A stretch of DNA of 64,000 nucleotides from Gammaproteobacteria bacterium (lineage in GTDB: Bacteria; Pseudomonadota; Gammaproteobacteria; Steroidobacterales; XN24). The notes under the pieces are model-generated. The model was not told the origin of the DNA, searched no databases, and saw only the letters and a program-made list of their open reading frames with translations. Shown here one piece after another: positions 41,578-51,841 of the stretch; within the stretch, counting starts at the first letter, position 1, and each line of letters opens with the position of its first letter. A program made the position numbers and the translations under genes. Where the stretch lies: contig JAHEFR010000011.1 in NCBI GenBank assembly GCA_024640085.1, positions 1-64,000 of the forward strand, given 5' to 3'.

Positions 41578-44500
41578 ATGCAGCCAGCCACGCCGTTGTC
41601 CGCCGACGTTCTGGCCTCGCGACTCGATGACGTTCGCCTTGCGGACGTGGCAATGCTGTCGCGACAAATCCGGGCCCTGGGGAACCTCTCCGGGAAGCCC
41701 GCCAGCGAGGAACTGAGACGCCTGGCCGGCGCCGTTGACGAGTCCGTCTCCTGGGTCGAGCGGCGTCGTGACGCCGGTCGGGACGTGACTTTCCCTCCGG
41801 ACCTCCCGATCACCGATCGAGCTGAGGAGATCGCAGCGGCCATCAGGGACCATCCGGTCGTTGTGGTCTGCGGAGAGACGGGCTCCGGCAAAAGCACACA
41901 GTTGCCGAAGATATGCCTGCAGGCCGGCCTCGGCTCGAGAGGGATCGTCGGCCACACTCAGCCTCGCCGTCTGGCAGCCCGATCCATCGCGGCCAGGATC
42001 GCCGAGGAACTCGGTGAATCGCCGGGCATGTCGGTGGGCTTCAAGGTCCGGTTCACGGATCGGACCGGCCCTGATTGCCGGATCAAGCTCATGACCGACG
42101 GCATCCTGTTAGCCGAGACCCAGGGCGATCGCTGGCTCAGGCAATACGATGCACTGATCGTAGACGAGGCTCACGAGCGAAGCCTGAATATCGATTTCCT
42201 GCTCGGGTACCTGAAACGGGTCCGTGCCCGTCGACCGGACCTTCGCGTCGTAGTGACCTCGGCGACCATCGACCCCGGGCGATTCTCCGACCACTTCGAT
42301 GGCGCGCCGGTGATCGAAGTTTCGGGGCGGACCTATCCTGTCGAAGATCGCTACCGGCCGCTGAAGGATCAGGGTGAAGACGCCACCCAGGTGGACGGTA
42401 TCCTGGCCGCCGTCGAGGAACTCACAGCCGAGGACGATGGCCAGGGGGACGTCCTGGTGTTCCTCGCCGGCGAGCGCGAGATCCGTGAGGCTGCCGAGGC
42501 GTTGAGGAAGCGGCACCCCGAGAGAGTCGAAATCCTGCCGTTGTTCGCGAGACTCTCGGCGATGGACCAGGATCGGGTCTTCCGGCCAGGGCGACGCAGG
42601 CGGATCGTGCTGGCCACGAACATCGCCGAGACCTCCCTGACCGTGCCCGGCATCCGCTATGTTGTGGACCCGGGATTCGCACGCATCAGCCGTTACGGTT
42701 ACCGCAGCAAGATACAGCGGCTGGAGATAGAACCCGTTTCCCGGGCCAGCGCCAACCAGCGGCGAGGCCGATGCGGCCGGCAGCGGGACGGAGTCTGTAT
42801 CCGGCTCTACAGCGAGGATGATTTCCTCGGCAGGCCGGAGTTCACCGACCCGGAAATCCGCAGGACAAACCTGGCCAGCGTCATCCTGCAGATGGAATGC
42901 AACGGCCTGGGCCGGATCGAGGACTTCCCGTTTATCGATCTGCCCGACGGTCGGTACATCAGTGACGGATACCGGTTGCTGCGGGAGCTTGGAGCCGTGG
43001 ACGCGGAAGGCGGGGTGACGCGGCTCGGGCTCACCATGGCTCGCTTCCCCCTGGATCCGCGGCTCGGGCGGATATTGCTGGCCGCGGCGGAATCCAGGTG
43101 CCTGCGGGAGATCCTGCCTGTCGTCGCCATCCTCAGTATTCACGATCCCCGGGAACGCCCCATGGAGGCTCGGGAGCAAGCCGACGAACGGCACCGGCAG
43201 TGGCTGGTCCCGGGCTCCGATCTGCTGGGTATCGTACGGCTGTGGGAGACCTATCTGGAGCAGCGACGGCACCAGTCGGTATCCAAGCAACGGCGATGGT
43301 GCCGGGAAAACTTCCTGTCATTCGTGAGGATGCGGGAGTGGCACGAGGTCCATCAGCAACTCCTCGCCCAGGCCAAGGATATGGGTCTGAAGGTCAACGC
43401 CGGCGACGCAGAGCAGGACCAGGTCCACCAGGCATTCCTTACGGGCATGCTCGGACATATCGGTGTGCGGGACGAGAAAGAGTATGCGGGCGCCAGGGGC
43501 GGAAGGTTTACGATCTCGCCGGGGTCCGCACTCTACAATTCTGGCGCCCGGTGGGTGGTCGCCGGCAGCCTTGTGCAGACGAGCCGGGTGTTCGCCCACA
43601 CGGTGGCGGAGGTCAGGACGGGCTGGATCGAGCGGGCCGCGGCTCACCTGGTGACCAGGAGTTATGAAGACCCCCGCTGGGACCCCGGGCGGGGTCATGT
43701 CACCGCCCGAGAGCGGGTCGGCCTGTACGGGCTCGTACTGGCGGCGGGCCGACCGATTGATTTCGGTCGCGTCGATCCCCGGGCGGCGCGGGATCTCTTC
43801 ATCCGGGAGGCCCTGGTGGAGGATCGATTGGGCGTCGAGGCCCGGTTCATCGATCACAATCGGAGCCTGTTGGCCCGGGTCCACGACCTGGAGGCCCGGC
43901 TGCGGCGCCGTGACCTGGTGGCTGACCGGCAGACCCAGAGGCTGTTCTACGAGACCCGCTTGCCGGAGCGGGTGCGGGATCGTCGCCGTTTCGAAAAATG
44001 GCGACGCAAGGCCGAGAAGGCCGATCCATCCCTGCTCTGCATGACTCTGGACGATGTGCTCGCGGGCTCGGCGCCCGCAGTGCTCGAAACTGACTATCCA
44101 GCCACCATCGACGTGGAGGGCAACACCCTCAGACTCGAATATCGTTTTGAGCCGGGGGACGAGGCCGACGGGGTCACGATCGTCGTTCCGAGGTCGCTGT
44201 TGATGATGCTCGACTCCGCCAGGCTCGACTGGCTGGTGCCCGGTTACCTTGAAGAAAAGGTGACCGCCATGATCCGGGCGCTTCCCAAACCCCTGAGGCG
44301 GAGGCTGGTCCCCGCACCGGACGTGGCTCGCCGATGCCTGTGCCATCTGGAAGGGGACGACGGCGATCTGCGGTCGCTATTGGCCGGGATACTCACCCGG
44401 GAGGCGGGGCTGCCCATCGAACGGGGAGCGTGGTCGGGGGCGGTGCTGTCGCCTCATCTGACATTCAATATCCGTCTGGTCGATGCGGAAGGCGAGACAC

Positions 44501-45468
44501 TGGCTCAGGGCCGGGACCTGGAGTCACTGCGCCGGCGTTTCGGACTCAGTGGCCCGGTGGAGGAGCCGGAGGTCGGCCGCCGGTTCGCGGGGATGACCCG
44601 CTGGGAGGTGGGGGAGTTGCCCCGGACGGTCGCCGTCGGGGACGGGGAGACCCTCCGTCATCTATTCCCCGGGCTCCAGGACGATGGCGATTCAGTCTCT
44701 CTGGCGTATTTCGCAGCCAGGGAGGAGGCGCTGAAGGCGCATCGGGAGGGTACCCTGAGGCTGCTGCGCCTGGCTTGCCGCCAGCCTGGCATATATATGG
44801 CCAAGGAGTTCGGGAAATCCCGCCTGGGCCCGCTCCTGGCGGGGCTCGGCCATGGGGGAGGGGACCCGATCGAGGATCTCGTCAGACTGGCGTTCCTTGA
44901 AACGTTTCTGCCCGATGGTTCGAGCCCCATCTGGGATGCGAGGGAATTCGAGGCCCGGCTTGAAGAGGGTCGCACCAGGCTCGTCGGCACCGGAGTCGAA
45001 CTCGGAGCCCTGGTGGAGGATGTGATGACCGGGTGGCGGGAACATCGTGCCGTTGTCCAGGGCGGGCTGACCGGGCCCGGCGCGGCAGAGATTGCCCGGG
45101 ATCTCGAGCGGCAGCTGGATGGCCTGGTCTTCCCCGGGTGGCTCACGTTGACGCCAGCCCGGTGGCTGAAGGAGTTCCCGCGGTATCTGAAGGCCGTCGC
45201 GACCCGGCTCGGGAAGTTGCGCCAGGGCGACGGACGATCAGCCGTAAAGTCCGTCCTCCTGGCGCCGCAAATGGAACGTTTCCAGCGCTGGGAGGCCAGC
45301 GGGCGGTCCCTGTCGGACCCGAGAGTTGCGGATTATCGCTGGATGGTGGAGGAATACCGTGTCTCCCTGTTCGACCAGCGCCTTGGCACGGCAGTCACGG
45401 TATCACCCGAAAGGCTGGACAAGCAGTGGGAGCGGACCGTAAAGGAGACTGGTGTCTCTCCGGGATAA
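41578..45468 (+). CDS. hrpA: ATP-dependent RNA helicase HrpA
   Basis: 1296 residues, the expected full length for HrpA. DEAH-box helicase motifs: Walker A CGETGSGKSTQLP (Thr101-Thr107), TQPRRLAARS, DEAH at 196-199, SATID, RRIVLATNIAETSLTVPGI and QRRGRCGR. HA2 and OB-fold regions follow, then the long DUF3418 C-terminus (VRLAFLETFLPDGS..., PRYLKAVATRLGKL). HrpA acts in mRNA processing and rescue of stalled ribosomes. Last gene of the fumC-nudL-mazG-hrpA run. Confidence 0.95.
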   Translation: MQPATPLSADVLASRLDDVRLADVAMLSRQIRALGNLSGKPASEELRRLAGAVDESVSWVERRRDAGRDVTFPPDLPITDRAEEIAAAIRDHPVVVVCGETGSGKSTQLPKICLQAGLGSRGIVGHTQPRRLAARSIAARIAEELGESPGMSVGFKVRFTDRTGPDCRIKLMTDGILLAETQGDRWLRQYDALIVDEAHERSLNIDFLLGYLKRVRARRPDLRVVVTSATIDPGRFSDHFDGAPVIEVSGRTYPVEDRYRPLKDQGEDATQVDGILAAVEELTAEDDGQGDVLVFLAGEREIREAAEALRKRHPERVEILPLFARLSAMDQDRVFRPGRRRRIVLATNIAETSLTVPGIRYVVDPGFARISRYGYRSKIQRLEIEPVSRASANQRRGRCGRQRDGVCIRLYSEDDFLGRPEFTDPEIRRTNLASVILQMECNGLGRIEDFPFIDLPDGRYISDGYRLLRELGAVDAEGGVTRLGLTMARFPLDPRLGRILLAAAESRCLREILPVVAILSIHDPRERPMEAREQADERHRQWLVPGSDLLGIVRLWETYLEQRRHQSVSKQRRWCRENFLSFVRMREWHEVHQQLLAQAKDMGLKVNAGDAEQDQVHQAFLTGMLGHIGVRDEKEYAGARGGRFTISPGSALYNSGARWVVAGSLVQTSRVFAHTVAEVRTGWIERAAAHLVTRSYEDPRWDPGRGHVTARERVGLYGLVLAAGRPIDFGRVDPRAARDLFIREALVEDRLGVEARFIDHNRSLLARVHDLEARLRRRDLVADRQTQRLFYETRLPERVRDRRRFEKWRRKAEKADPSLLCMTLDDVLAGSAPAVLETDYPATIDVEGNTLRLEYRFEPGDEADGVTIVVPRSLLMMLDSARLDWLVPGYLEEKVTAMIRALPKPLRRRLVPAPDVARRCLCHLEGDDGDLRSLLAGILTREAGLPIERGAWSGAVLSPHLTFNIRLVDAEGETLAQGRDLESLRRRFGLSGPVEEPEVGRRFAGMTRWEVGELPRTVAVGDGETLRHLFPGLQDDGDSVSLAYFAAREEALKAHREGTLRLLRLACRQPGIYMAKEFGKSRLGPLLAGLGHGGGDPIEDLVRLAFLETFLPDGSSPIWDAREFEARLEEGRTRLVGTGVELGALVEDVMTGWREHRAVVQGGLTGPGAAEIARDLERQLDGLVFPGWLTLTPARWLKEFPRYLKAVATRLGKLRQGDGRSAVKSVLLAPQMERFQRWEASGRSLSDPRVADYRWMVEEYRVSLFDQRLGTAVTVSPERLDKQWERTVKETGVSPG

Positions 45469-45570
45469 ACCGGGTCGATTGACCGGTCGCGGGCAGTTGA
45501 CCACAATCCGAGGCTCTGCCAGCAAAGCCGGATGGCCCATCCGGGAACACGGAACCCGCGGGGAGATTGG

Positions 45571-46500
45571 ATGAAAATAGGCGTGGTCATCGACGCCAGT
45601 TGCGATCTGCCCCGGTCCTACATCGACAAGCACGATCTCGTCGTTCTGCCCGGACTGCTCGAATTCGGGGACAAGGAGATCGTCGACGCGCGGGACGCCG
45701 CCGGCACATTGTCCGTCTATCGTCGATTTATCGCCGACAAGTCCCTGGAGTCCCGCAGCCGGGCCCTGGATGTCGAGAAGATCCGCGACCTGTTCCTGGA
45801 TGACCTGGTCCTCCGCTACGACCGCGTGCTGGTGATTTGCGTCAGCGCCAACCGGGGGCGGGTGTTCGAACACGCTACCGAGGCCTCCTATGGAGTCGTG
45901 CAAGGCTACCGTGAGCGACGTGAGGCCGCCGGTCTGGCGGGGCAGTTCGCGCTGCGGGTGCTGGACAGCGGTAACGTCGGCCCGGGCGAGGGCGTGCTCG
46001 CCCACGAGGCTGTACGCATGATCGAGGAAGACGCGCCACCGTTCGAGAAACTCCGCCGCGCGGTGAAAGACATGGTGCGTGGCTCGGTGTGCCTGACGGT
46101 GCCGAACGACCTGTGGTATCTGCACCATCGGGCACGGACCAAGGGCGAGAACAGCATGAGTATCGGCGCTTACCGGCTGGGACGGATGTTCGACATCAAG
46201 CCGGTCCTGGAGATGCGTCAGGGAGAGTCCCGCGTGGCGGCACGAGTGCGCGGCTTCGATCGCGCCGTCAGCCTGGTGCTGCAGGAGGCCAGGGATCGCC
46301 TCGCCCGCGGCCACATGCGGCCGGTGGTGGCCATGAGCTTTGGCGGAGATCCACGACTGATCCGCGAGATGCATGCGTACCAGGAGTTCGAAGCCTTCGC
46401 CGCCATGCACCGATGCCAGGTGCACCTGTCGGTGATGAGTGCCACCATGGCGGTCAACATCGGGCCCGGCGCCTTCGCCCTGGGCTATATAGAAGACTGA
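45571..46500 (+). CDS. DegV family fatty-acid-binding-like protein
   Basis: 309 residues from ATG 45571 (GGGGAGAT before it). The N-terminal MKIGVVIDASCDLPRSYID and C-terminal MSATMAVNIGPGAFALGYIED match the DegV pattern, with Ser/Cys in the first lobe replaced by ASCDLP. Gram-positive FakB members bind fatty acids for phosphorylation by FakA; no FakA gene is visible here. The middle (RTKGENSMSIGAYRLGRMFDIKPVLEMRQG) fits the second-lobe entry. Function in Gammaproteobacteria is unclear. Confidence 0.8.
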   Translation: MKIGVVIDASCDLPRSYIDKHDLVVLPGLLEFGDKEIVDARDAAGTLSVYRRFIADKSLESRSRALDVEKIRDLFLDDLVLRYDRVLVICVSANRGRVFEHATEASYGVVQGYRERREAAGLAGQFALRVLDSGNVGPGEGVLAHEAVRMIEEDAPPFEKLRRAVKDMVRGSVCLTVPNDLWYLHHRARTKGENSMSIGAYRLGRMFDIKPVLEMRQGESRVAARVRGFDRAVSLVLQEARDRLARGHMRPVVAMSFGGDPRLIREMHAYQEFEAFAAMHRCQVHLSVMSATMAVNIGPGAFALGYIED

Positions 46501-46520
46501 ACCCCAAAAATCAGCAGGCC

Positions 46521-47285
46521 CTAGTCTCCGCGCTCGCCCCTGGCCTTGCCCAGGAGAGGGGCGAGGAGATCGATCGGCAGGGGAAAGATGACCGTGTTGG
46601 TCTTGTCGGTGCTGATTTCCGTGAGCGTCTGCAGGTAGCGCAACTGCATTGCCTGAGGCTGGGCCGAAAGGGTGGCAGCCGCCTGTAGCAGATGCTGCGA
46701 GGCCTGGAGCTCGCCCTCGGCGTGGATCACCTTCGCCCGCCGGGAGCGCTCGGCCTCCGCCTGCCGGGCGATCGCCCGGATCATGCTCTCGTCGAGATCC
46801 ACGTGCTTGATTTCCACGTTGGAGACCTTGATGCCCCAGATGTCCGTATGCCGGTCAAGGATGACCTGGATATCCGCGTTGAGCTTGTCGCGCTCCGACA
46901 GCATCTCGTCCAGTTCGTGCTGTCCCAGGACCGAACGCAAGGTTGTCTGGGCGAGCTGGCTGGTCGCCTCGATCACGTTCTCGACCTGGATGACGGCCTT
47001 CTCCGGGTCAACGATGCGGAAATAGACGACGGCGTTGACTTTGACAGAGACGTTGTCCTTGGAGATGACGTCCTGTGTCGGGACGTCCATGACGATCACG
47101 CGCAGGTCCCGTTTCACCATCTGCTGGATGCCCGGGATGACGATGATGATTCCCGGTCCCTTGACCTTCTGAAAGCGGCCAAGGAGGAAGATCACGCCGC
47201 GCTCGTATTCCTTCAGGATCTTGATAGAGCTGAACAGGAAAAGGACGATAAATCCGATGACGAAAGTCGTTAGCTGTTCGAACAT
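46521..47285 (-). CDS. Slipin/stomatin-like SPFH protein
   Basis: 254 residues from ATG 47285 (GTAGGAGAT upstream; the frame continues upstream only as a shadow of nfeD). An N-terminal hairpin membrane segment (about 5-20) is followed by [26 protein letters not shown], the slipin SPFH opening. A coiled region ([27 protein letters not shown]) mediates oligomerisation. Slipins form membrane rings with NfeD proteases, and the partner gene is 11 bases upstream on the same strand. Confidence 0.93.
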   Translation of the reverse strand: MFEQLTTFVIGFIVLFLFSSIKILKEYERGVIFLLGRFQKVKGPGIIIVIPGIQQMVKRDLRVIVMDVPTQDVISKDNVSVKVNAVVYFRIVDPEKAVIQVENVIEATSQLAQTTLRSVLGQHELDEMLSERDKLNADIQVILDRHTDIWGIKVSNVEIKHVDLDESMIRAIARQAEAERSRRAKVIHAEGELQASQHLLQAAATLSAQPQAMQLRYLQTLTEISTDKTNTVIFPLPIDLLAPLLGKARGERGD

Positions 47286-47296
47286 GTCGGGATCTC

Positions 47297-48703
47297 CTAC
47301 TGATCCAGGGGTTCGACGGTCAACAGGAGGCCGTCGATCTTTTTCACCCGCAACTTCTGACCCTTGCGCACAGGCCCGGTGGTGGCCGCCTTCCAGAGCT
47401 CTCCGTGCACCAGGATGTGGCCGCTGTCCGAGAAATCTGATGCGGCCTCTCCCACGGCTCCCAGCATCTCCTCGATACCGCTGACGACGGGCCGGCGGCG
47501 GGCGCGCACGGCGAGCCACACGATGGCCATGACCATCCCGCCTCCCAGCAGTCCAATGCCAGTGATCAGGGCGACAGGCACGCCGAACCCGGGGACGTCG
47601 GTGTCCATCAGGATAATGGAGCCGGCGACGAAGGCGATGATGCCCCCGATCCCCAGGGCGCCGAAACTCGGGACGAATATCTCGGAGATCATCAATATGA
47701 TGCCGAGGGCGATCAATGCCAGGCCGGCATAGTTGACCGGCAGGATCTGGAACGCATAGGCGGCCACCAGCAGGCAGATACCGCCGGCCACGCCCGGCAG
47801 GATCGCGCCGGGGTTGTAGCCCTCGAACAGCAGGCCGTAGATGCCGATCAGCAGCAGCAGATAGGCCACCGTCGGGTTGGTGATAGTGGCCAGGAACCGG
47901 GTGCGCCAGTCCGGTTCGATACGTTCGAGAGTCAGGCCTTGTGTGCTGAGCGTCGCCTGCTCGCCCGCCAGTTCGACAGTGCGCCCGTCGATCTTGCGCA
48001 ACAGGTCATCGACGTCGTTGGCGACGAGGTCGACGACGCCTGTCTCAGCGGCCTTTTCGGCGCTCAGGCTGGCGGCTTCGCGGACTGCTTTCTCAGCCCA
48101 CTCCGCGTTCCTGCCGCGGCGTTCGGCGAGGCTCCGGATATACGCGACCGCGTCGTTGATGGCCTTGGCGCTGGCCGCATCCGGACCTGCGGCGGCGGGG
48201 GACTTCTTCGCCGGCTGATCTCCGTCCGAATCGGTGTCTCCATCCTCGTCGCCCGCCGGTTCCTTCTTTCCACCGCCCGGCAGGGGCGAGGTTCCGCCCA
48301 CCGGGATCGGGGTCGCCGCGCCCAGATTGGTAGCCGGCGCCATGGCCGCCACGTGGCTTGCATAGAGGATATAGGTACCGGCGCTGGCCGCGCGCGAGCC
48401 CTGCGGTGACACATAGGTCACCACCGGAACCGGCGAGGCGAGGATGGCCTTGATGATGTCCCGCATGGAACTGTCAAGACCGCCGGGGGTGTCCATCTCC
48501 AGGATTACGACACTGGCGCCGCGCTCTGCGGCCTGCTCCAGGCCCCCGCGGATGTAGTCACGGGTGGCGGGCCCGATCGGTCCGGATATCTGCAGCATCA
48601 CGGCGACGCGATCCTGTCCGCCGGCCTGCCATGCTGGCGCAAGGAAGATCGCCGCCGCCAGGGCGCCGATGAAAAATTTGAGACTTTTCGAAGTCATGGA
48701 CAT
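47297..48703 (-). CDS. NfeD-type membrane ClpP-class serine protease
   Basis: 468 residues (or two fewer if the second ATG is used). Signal peptide/anchor at 1-28, then a ClpP-like protease domain: [20 protein letters not shown] and the catalytic Ser in [16 protein letters not shown] (near 105), with the Lys of the Ser-Lys dyad likely in [14 protein letters not shown] Gly/Asp/Lys-rich low-complexity linker interrupts the domain near 135-170. Four to five transmembrane helices (about 275-410) and a C-terminal NfeD OB-fold ([13 protein letters not shown]...[13 protein letters not shown]) follow. It is known to cleave stomatin-like partners; the slipin gene is directly downstream. Confidence 0.93.
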   Translation of the reverse strand: MSMTSKSLKFFIGALAAAIFLAPAWQAGGQDRVAVMLQISGPIGPATRDYIRGGLEQAAERGASVVILEMDTPGGLDSSMRDIIKAILASPVPVVTYVSPQGSRAASAGTYILYASHVAAMAPATNLGAATPIPVGGTSPLPGGGKKEPAGDEDGDTDSDGDQPAKKSPAAAGPDAASAKAINDAVAYIRSLAERRGRNAEWAEKAVREAASLSAEKAAETGVVDLVANDVDDLLRKIDGRTVELAGEQATLSTQGLTLERIEPDWRTRFLATITNPTVAYLLLLIGIYGLLFEGYNPGAILPGVAGGICLLVAAYAFQILPVNYAGLALIALGIILMISEIFVPSFGALGIGGIIAFVAGSIILMDTDVPGFGVPVALITGIGLLGGGMVMAIVWLAVRARRRPVVSGIEEMLGAVGEAASDFSDSGHILVHGELWKAATTGPVRKGQKLRVKKIDGLLLTVEPLDQ

Positions 48704-48811
48704 CTATGACCTGATGTTAGTCCCCGTCGCCATCGGGTGCCACCGCGTCGCGGTCCTGGCACCCGTCTCTCCGCTATACTCGCAGGCTTTGTTGTCGAAG
48801 GGGCCCCGCGA

Positions 48812-49303
48812 ATGCGGATCACGTTCATCACTACCGGTGGCACCATCGACAAGGTCTACTTCGATGCAAAGAGCGCCTTCGAGGTGGGCGAATCGGTCCT
48901 CGAGCACGTGCTGCGGCAGGGCGAGGTCGGATTCGAATACGAGATCCGCCAGCTCATGAGGAAGGACAGCCTGGACCTCACCGTAGACGATCGCCGGCGG
49001 ATCCGCGACGAAGTGTTGGCAATCGAGGGCCGTCACGTGGTCATCACGCACGGGACTGACACGATGGCGGATACGGCCAGGATGCTTTCCGGTATCACGG
49101 GGAAGACCGTCGTCCTGACCGGGTCGCTCAGCCCGGCGCGGTTCCAGGCCAGCGACGCGGACTTCAACATCGGCCTCGCGGTGGCCGCCGTCCAGTGCCT
49201 GGCGCCGGGTTGCTATATCGCGATGAACGGGCAGATCTTCGAGGCTCATCGTGTCAGGAAAAACCGGACAGCCAATCGCTTCGAAATCATTGATCCGGAA
49301 TGA
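48812..49303 (+). CDS. Single-domain asparaginase-like protein
   Basis: 163 residues from ATG 48812. It corresponds only to the N-terminal domain of type I/II L-asparaginases (about 330 residues). TTGGTIDK (Thr11 equals the first catalytic Thr) and VVITHGTDTMADTA (residues 76-88, Thr82-Asp83 pair) are intact, as is the GKTVVLTGSLSPA segment with the active Lys region shifted. The C-terminal domain that completes the dimer interface is absent, and the downstream gene starts 20 bases later, so the short form looks genuine. Similar stand-alone domains exist in Gammaproteobacteria; activity is unproven. Confidence 0.8.
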   Translation: MRITFITTGGTIDKVYFDAKSAFEVGESVLEHVLRQGEVGFEYEIRQLMRKDSLDLTVDDRRRIRDEVLAIEGRHVVITHGTDTMADTARMLSGITGKTVVLTGSLSPARFQASDADFNIGLAVAAVQCLAPGCYIAMNGQIFEAHRVRKNRTANRFEIIDPE

Positions 49304-49322
49304 ATCGCCCCAGGAGGGTTGC

Positions 49323-50270
49323 ATGCGTATTTCTTCCTTTATCTATCTTCTCTTCCTCTGTGTCTGCGTCCCAAGCTGGGCGAGTTCCTCTGAGGCCGGG
49401 GCTGTGCAGACTGCTTCGGAGACCGCACAGGTAGGGGACAAGGAGATCACGGTTCGGGCCGACCGGGTGGCTCCCGGGATCTACTTTGTCTCCGGCGCGG
49501 GCGGGAACATGGGTCTGTGCATCGGTGACGATGGGGTGTTCCTCATTGACGACCAGTACGCGCCGCTGACCGAGGGTATCCGGCAGGTTATCGTCCAGCT
49601 GACCGACAAACCGGTGAAATTCGTGCTGAATACCCACTGGCACGGCGATCACACGGGAGGTAACGAGAACCTCGGCGAACTCGGGGCGGTGGTCATCGCG
49701 CACGACAATGTGCGTACCAGGATGTCGTCGGAACAGTTTTCGACCTTCTGGGACCGTTCGACGCCCGCTTCGTCGACGGGCGCGTTGCCTGTCGTCACGT
49801 TCAGCGATGCCGTGACCTTCCATATGAATGGCCACAGCATACGTGCCTTCCACGTAGCCAGCGCCCACACCGACGGCGATACCATCGTTCACTTTCCCGA
49901 CGCAAACGTCATCCACCTCGGTGACGTGTTTTTCTATGAGTGGTACCCGTATATCGATATTAGCGCCGGAGGTTCTGTGCTCGGGACCATCGCCGCGGTA
50001 AACCTGGTGCTCCCTCTGATCGACGAGGATACCGTCGTCATCCCGGGGCACGGGGCGAGTCCCACGGACCGCAAGAACCTGATCGCGTATCGGGACATGC
50101 TGCAAACCGTCACCGACCGGATCCAGGCGCTGATCGACCAGGGCAAGACGCTGGAGGAGGTCCAGTCTGCCCGGCCGAGTGCGGATTGGGACGAGGTCTG
50201 GGGCCAGAAATTCATGACACCGGAGCGATTCGTCCGGCAGGTCTACGGGGACCTGACAGGGACTCTGTAA
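49323..50270 (+). CDS. Exported MBL-fold metallohydrolase
   Basis: 315 residues from ATG 49323 with CAGGAGGG at -8. The signal peptide is 1-20 (VPSWA-SS). The dinuclear zinc motif is THWHGDHTGG (His105, His107, Asp109, His110). Further ligand segments are SAHTDGDTIVHFP (near 180) and VIPGHGASP (near 240). The layout resembles periplasmic MBL hydrolases of the cyclase/SoxH type. Substrate unknown. It is not closely related to the exported MBL at 3536-5038, which has an extra N-terminal half. The asparaginase-like gene 20 bases upstream may be co-transcribed. Confidence 0.85.
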   Translation: MRISSFIYLLFLCVCVPSWASSSEAGAVQTASETAQVGDKEITVRADRVAPGIYFVSGAGGNMGLCIGDDGVFLIDDQYAPLTEGIRQVIVQLTDKPVKFVLNTHWHGDHTGGNENLGELGAVVIAHDNVRTRMSSEQFSTFWDRSTPASSTGALPVVTFSDAVTFHMNGHSIRAFHVASAHTDGDTIVHFPDANVIHLGDVFFYEWYPYIDISAGGSVLGTIAAVNLVLPLIDEDTVVIPGHGASPTDRKNLIAYRDMLQTVTDRIQALIDQGKTLEEVQSARPSADWDEVWGQKFMTPERFVRQVYGDLTGTL

Positions 50271-50317
50271 CGACTACCGGAGCCCCGCCGGCCCTGATCC
50301 TCCGCCCCGGCGGCCGG

Positions 50318-51841
50318 TTAGCCGCCGACGTCGAAGCTGATGCCCTGGGCCAGGGGCAGGGCGGCGGAGTAGTTGATGGTGTTGGTCTGCCGCCGCATGT
50401 AGGCCTTCCAGCTGTCCGACCCTGCTTCACGTCCGCCGCCGGTCTCCTTCTCTCCACCGAAGGCGCCGCCGATCTCGGCGCCCGAGGTGCCGATGTTGAC
50501 GTTGGCGATGCCGCAGTCGCTACCGGCCGCCGACAGGAATCTTTCCGCGTTCTGCAGGTTGTCGGTGAAGATGGCCGAGGACAGGCCCTGGCTTACCGCG
50601 TTCTGCATGGCGATCGCCTCGTCCAGGTTGTGGAACGGGATCAGGTACAGGATCGGGGCGAAGGTCTCGTCCTGGACGATCTGCCAATCATTCATCGCCT
50701 TGACGATAGTGGGTTGGACAAAATTGCCGGGCCTGTCGACCACATGCCCGCCGTATAGGATCCGCCCACCGCTGGCCAGAGCCTTCTCCAGCGCTGCCTC
50801 GAAACGGATCACGGAGGAGGGGTCAATTAGCGGGCCCATCAAGGTGCCGGGGTCCATCGGGTCGCCGATGCCGACCTGCTCGTACGCTCGAATCAGGCGA
50901 TGGGCCAGGGTGTCGAACAGCGTCTCGTGGACGAGGACGCGGCGAGTGGTCGTGCAACGCTGGCCGGCGGTGCCCACGGCGCCGAACACGATGGCCGGGA
51001 TCACCAGGTCCAGGTTGGCATGCTCGTCAACGATGATCGCGTTGTTGCCGCCGAGCTCCAGCAGGCTGCGTCCCATCCGGGCTGCGACCCGGTGTCCGAC
51101 CTGGCGGCCGATCGCGCAGGAGCCCGTAAACGAGACCAGGTCGACGCGGCTGTCGTCGACAAAGCGCTCCGCCAGTTTCACGTCGTTTTCGACGAAAAGG
51201 TTGAAGATCGGCGGAAAGTCATGTCCGGCTAGCGCTTCCTGGCAGATCTTGTGGACGGCGATGGCTGTGAGCGGCGTTTTCGGCGACGGCTTCCAGACGC
51301 AGACGTCTCCGCAGGCGGCGGCGATGAACGCGTTCCACGACCATACGGCCACCGGGAAGTTGAATGCACTGATGATGCCGACCAGTCCCAGCGGGTGCCA
51401 TTGTTCGTACATCCGGTGACCCGGGCGCTCCGAGTGCATGGTGTTGCCGTACAGCATCCTGGACTGGCCCACGGCGAAATCGGCGATATCGATCATCTCC
51501 TGAACCTCGCCGTCACCTTCGGCCTTGATCTTGCCCATCTCGAGCGTGACCAGGCTGCCCAGGTCGTCTTTGTGGCGCCGGAGGGCCTCTCCCGCCAGCC
51601 GGACGGCCTCGCCGCGCCTCGGAGCCGGAGTCATCCGCCATGCGTAGAAGGCCTCGCGAGCAGCGCCGATGACGGCCTCGTAATCGTCTCGGGCCGCCGT
51701 GCGCACCCGGGCAATCAGATCGCCGGTGGCTGGGTTCACCGAATCCAGGAGATCGCCGTCTGTGCACGGCAGGGCCCGGCCGCCGATCCATGCGCCGGGG
51801 TTCTCTGCCTCAAGTCCGAGTCGGGTCAGTATTTCATTCAT
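50318..51841 (-). CDS. L-aminoadipate-semialdehyde dehydrogenase (ALDH7 family)
   Basis: 507 residues from ATG 51841, which overlaps the upstream gene's stop as ATGA. The ALDH7 (antiquitin) type is shown by [11 protein letters not shown] at the N-terminus, [16 protein letters not shown], catalytic Glu262 in LLELGGNNA, nucleophile Cys296 in [12 protein letters not shown] and [21 protein letters not shown] near the end. ALDH7 oxidises alpha-aminoadipate semialdehyde (and P6C in equilibrium) to 2-aminoadipate with NAD. Its partner gene upstream encodes the enzyme likely to produce that semialdehyde from lysine or saccharopine. Confidence 0.92.
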   Translation of the reverse strand: MNEILTRLGLEAENPGAWIGGRALPCTDGDLLDSVNPATGDLIARVRTAARDDYEAVIGAAREAFYAWRMTPAPRRGEAVRLAGEALRRHKDDLGSLVTLEMGKIKAEGDGEVQEMIDIADFAVGQSRMLYGNTMHSERPGHRMYEQWHPLGLVGIISAFNFPVAVWSWNAFIAAACGDVCVWKPSPKTPLTAIAVHKICQEALAGHDFPPIFNLFVENDVKLAERFVDDSRVDLVSFTGSCAIGRQVGHRVAARMGRSLLELGGNNAIIVDEHANLDLVIPAIVFGAVGTAGQRCTTTRRVLVHETLFDTLAHRLIRAYEQVGIGDPMDPGTLMGPLIDPSSVIRFEAALEKALASGGRILYGGHVVDRPGNFVQPTIVKAMNDWQIVQDETFAPILYLIPFHNLDEAIAMQNAVSQGLSSAIFTDNLQNAERFLSAAGSDCGIANVNIGTSGAEIGGAFGGEKETGGGREAGSDSWKAYMRRQTNTINYSAALPLAQGISFDVGG

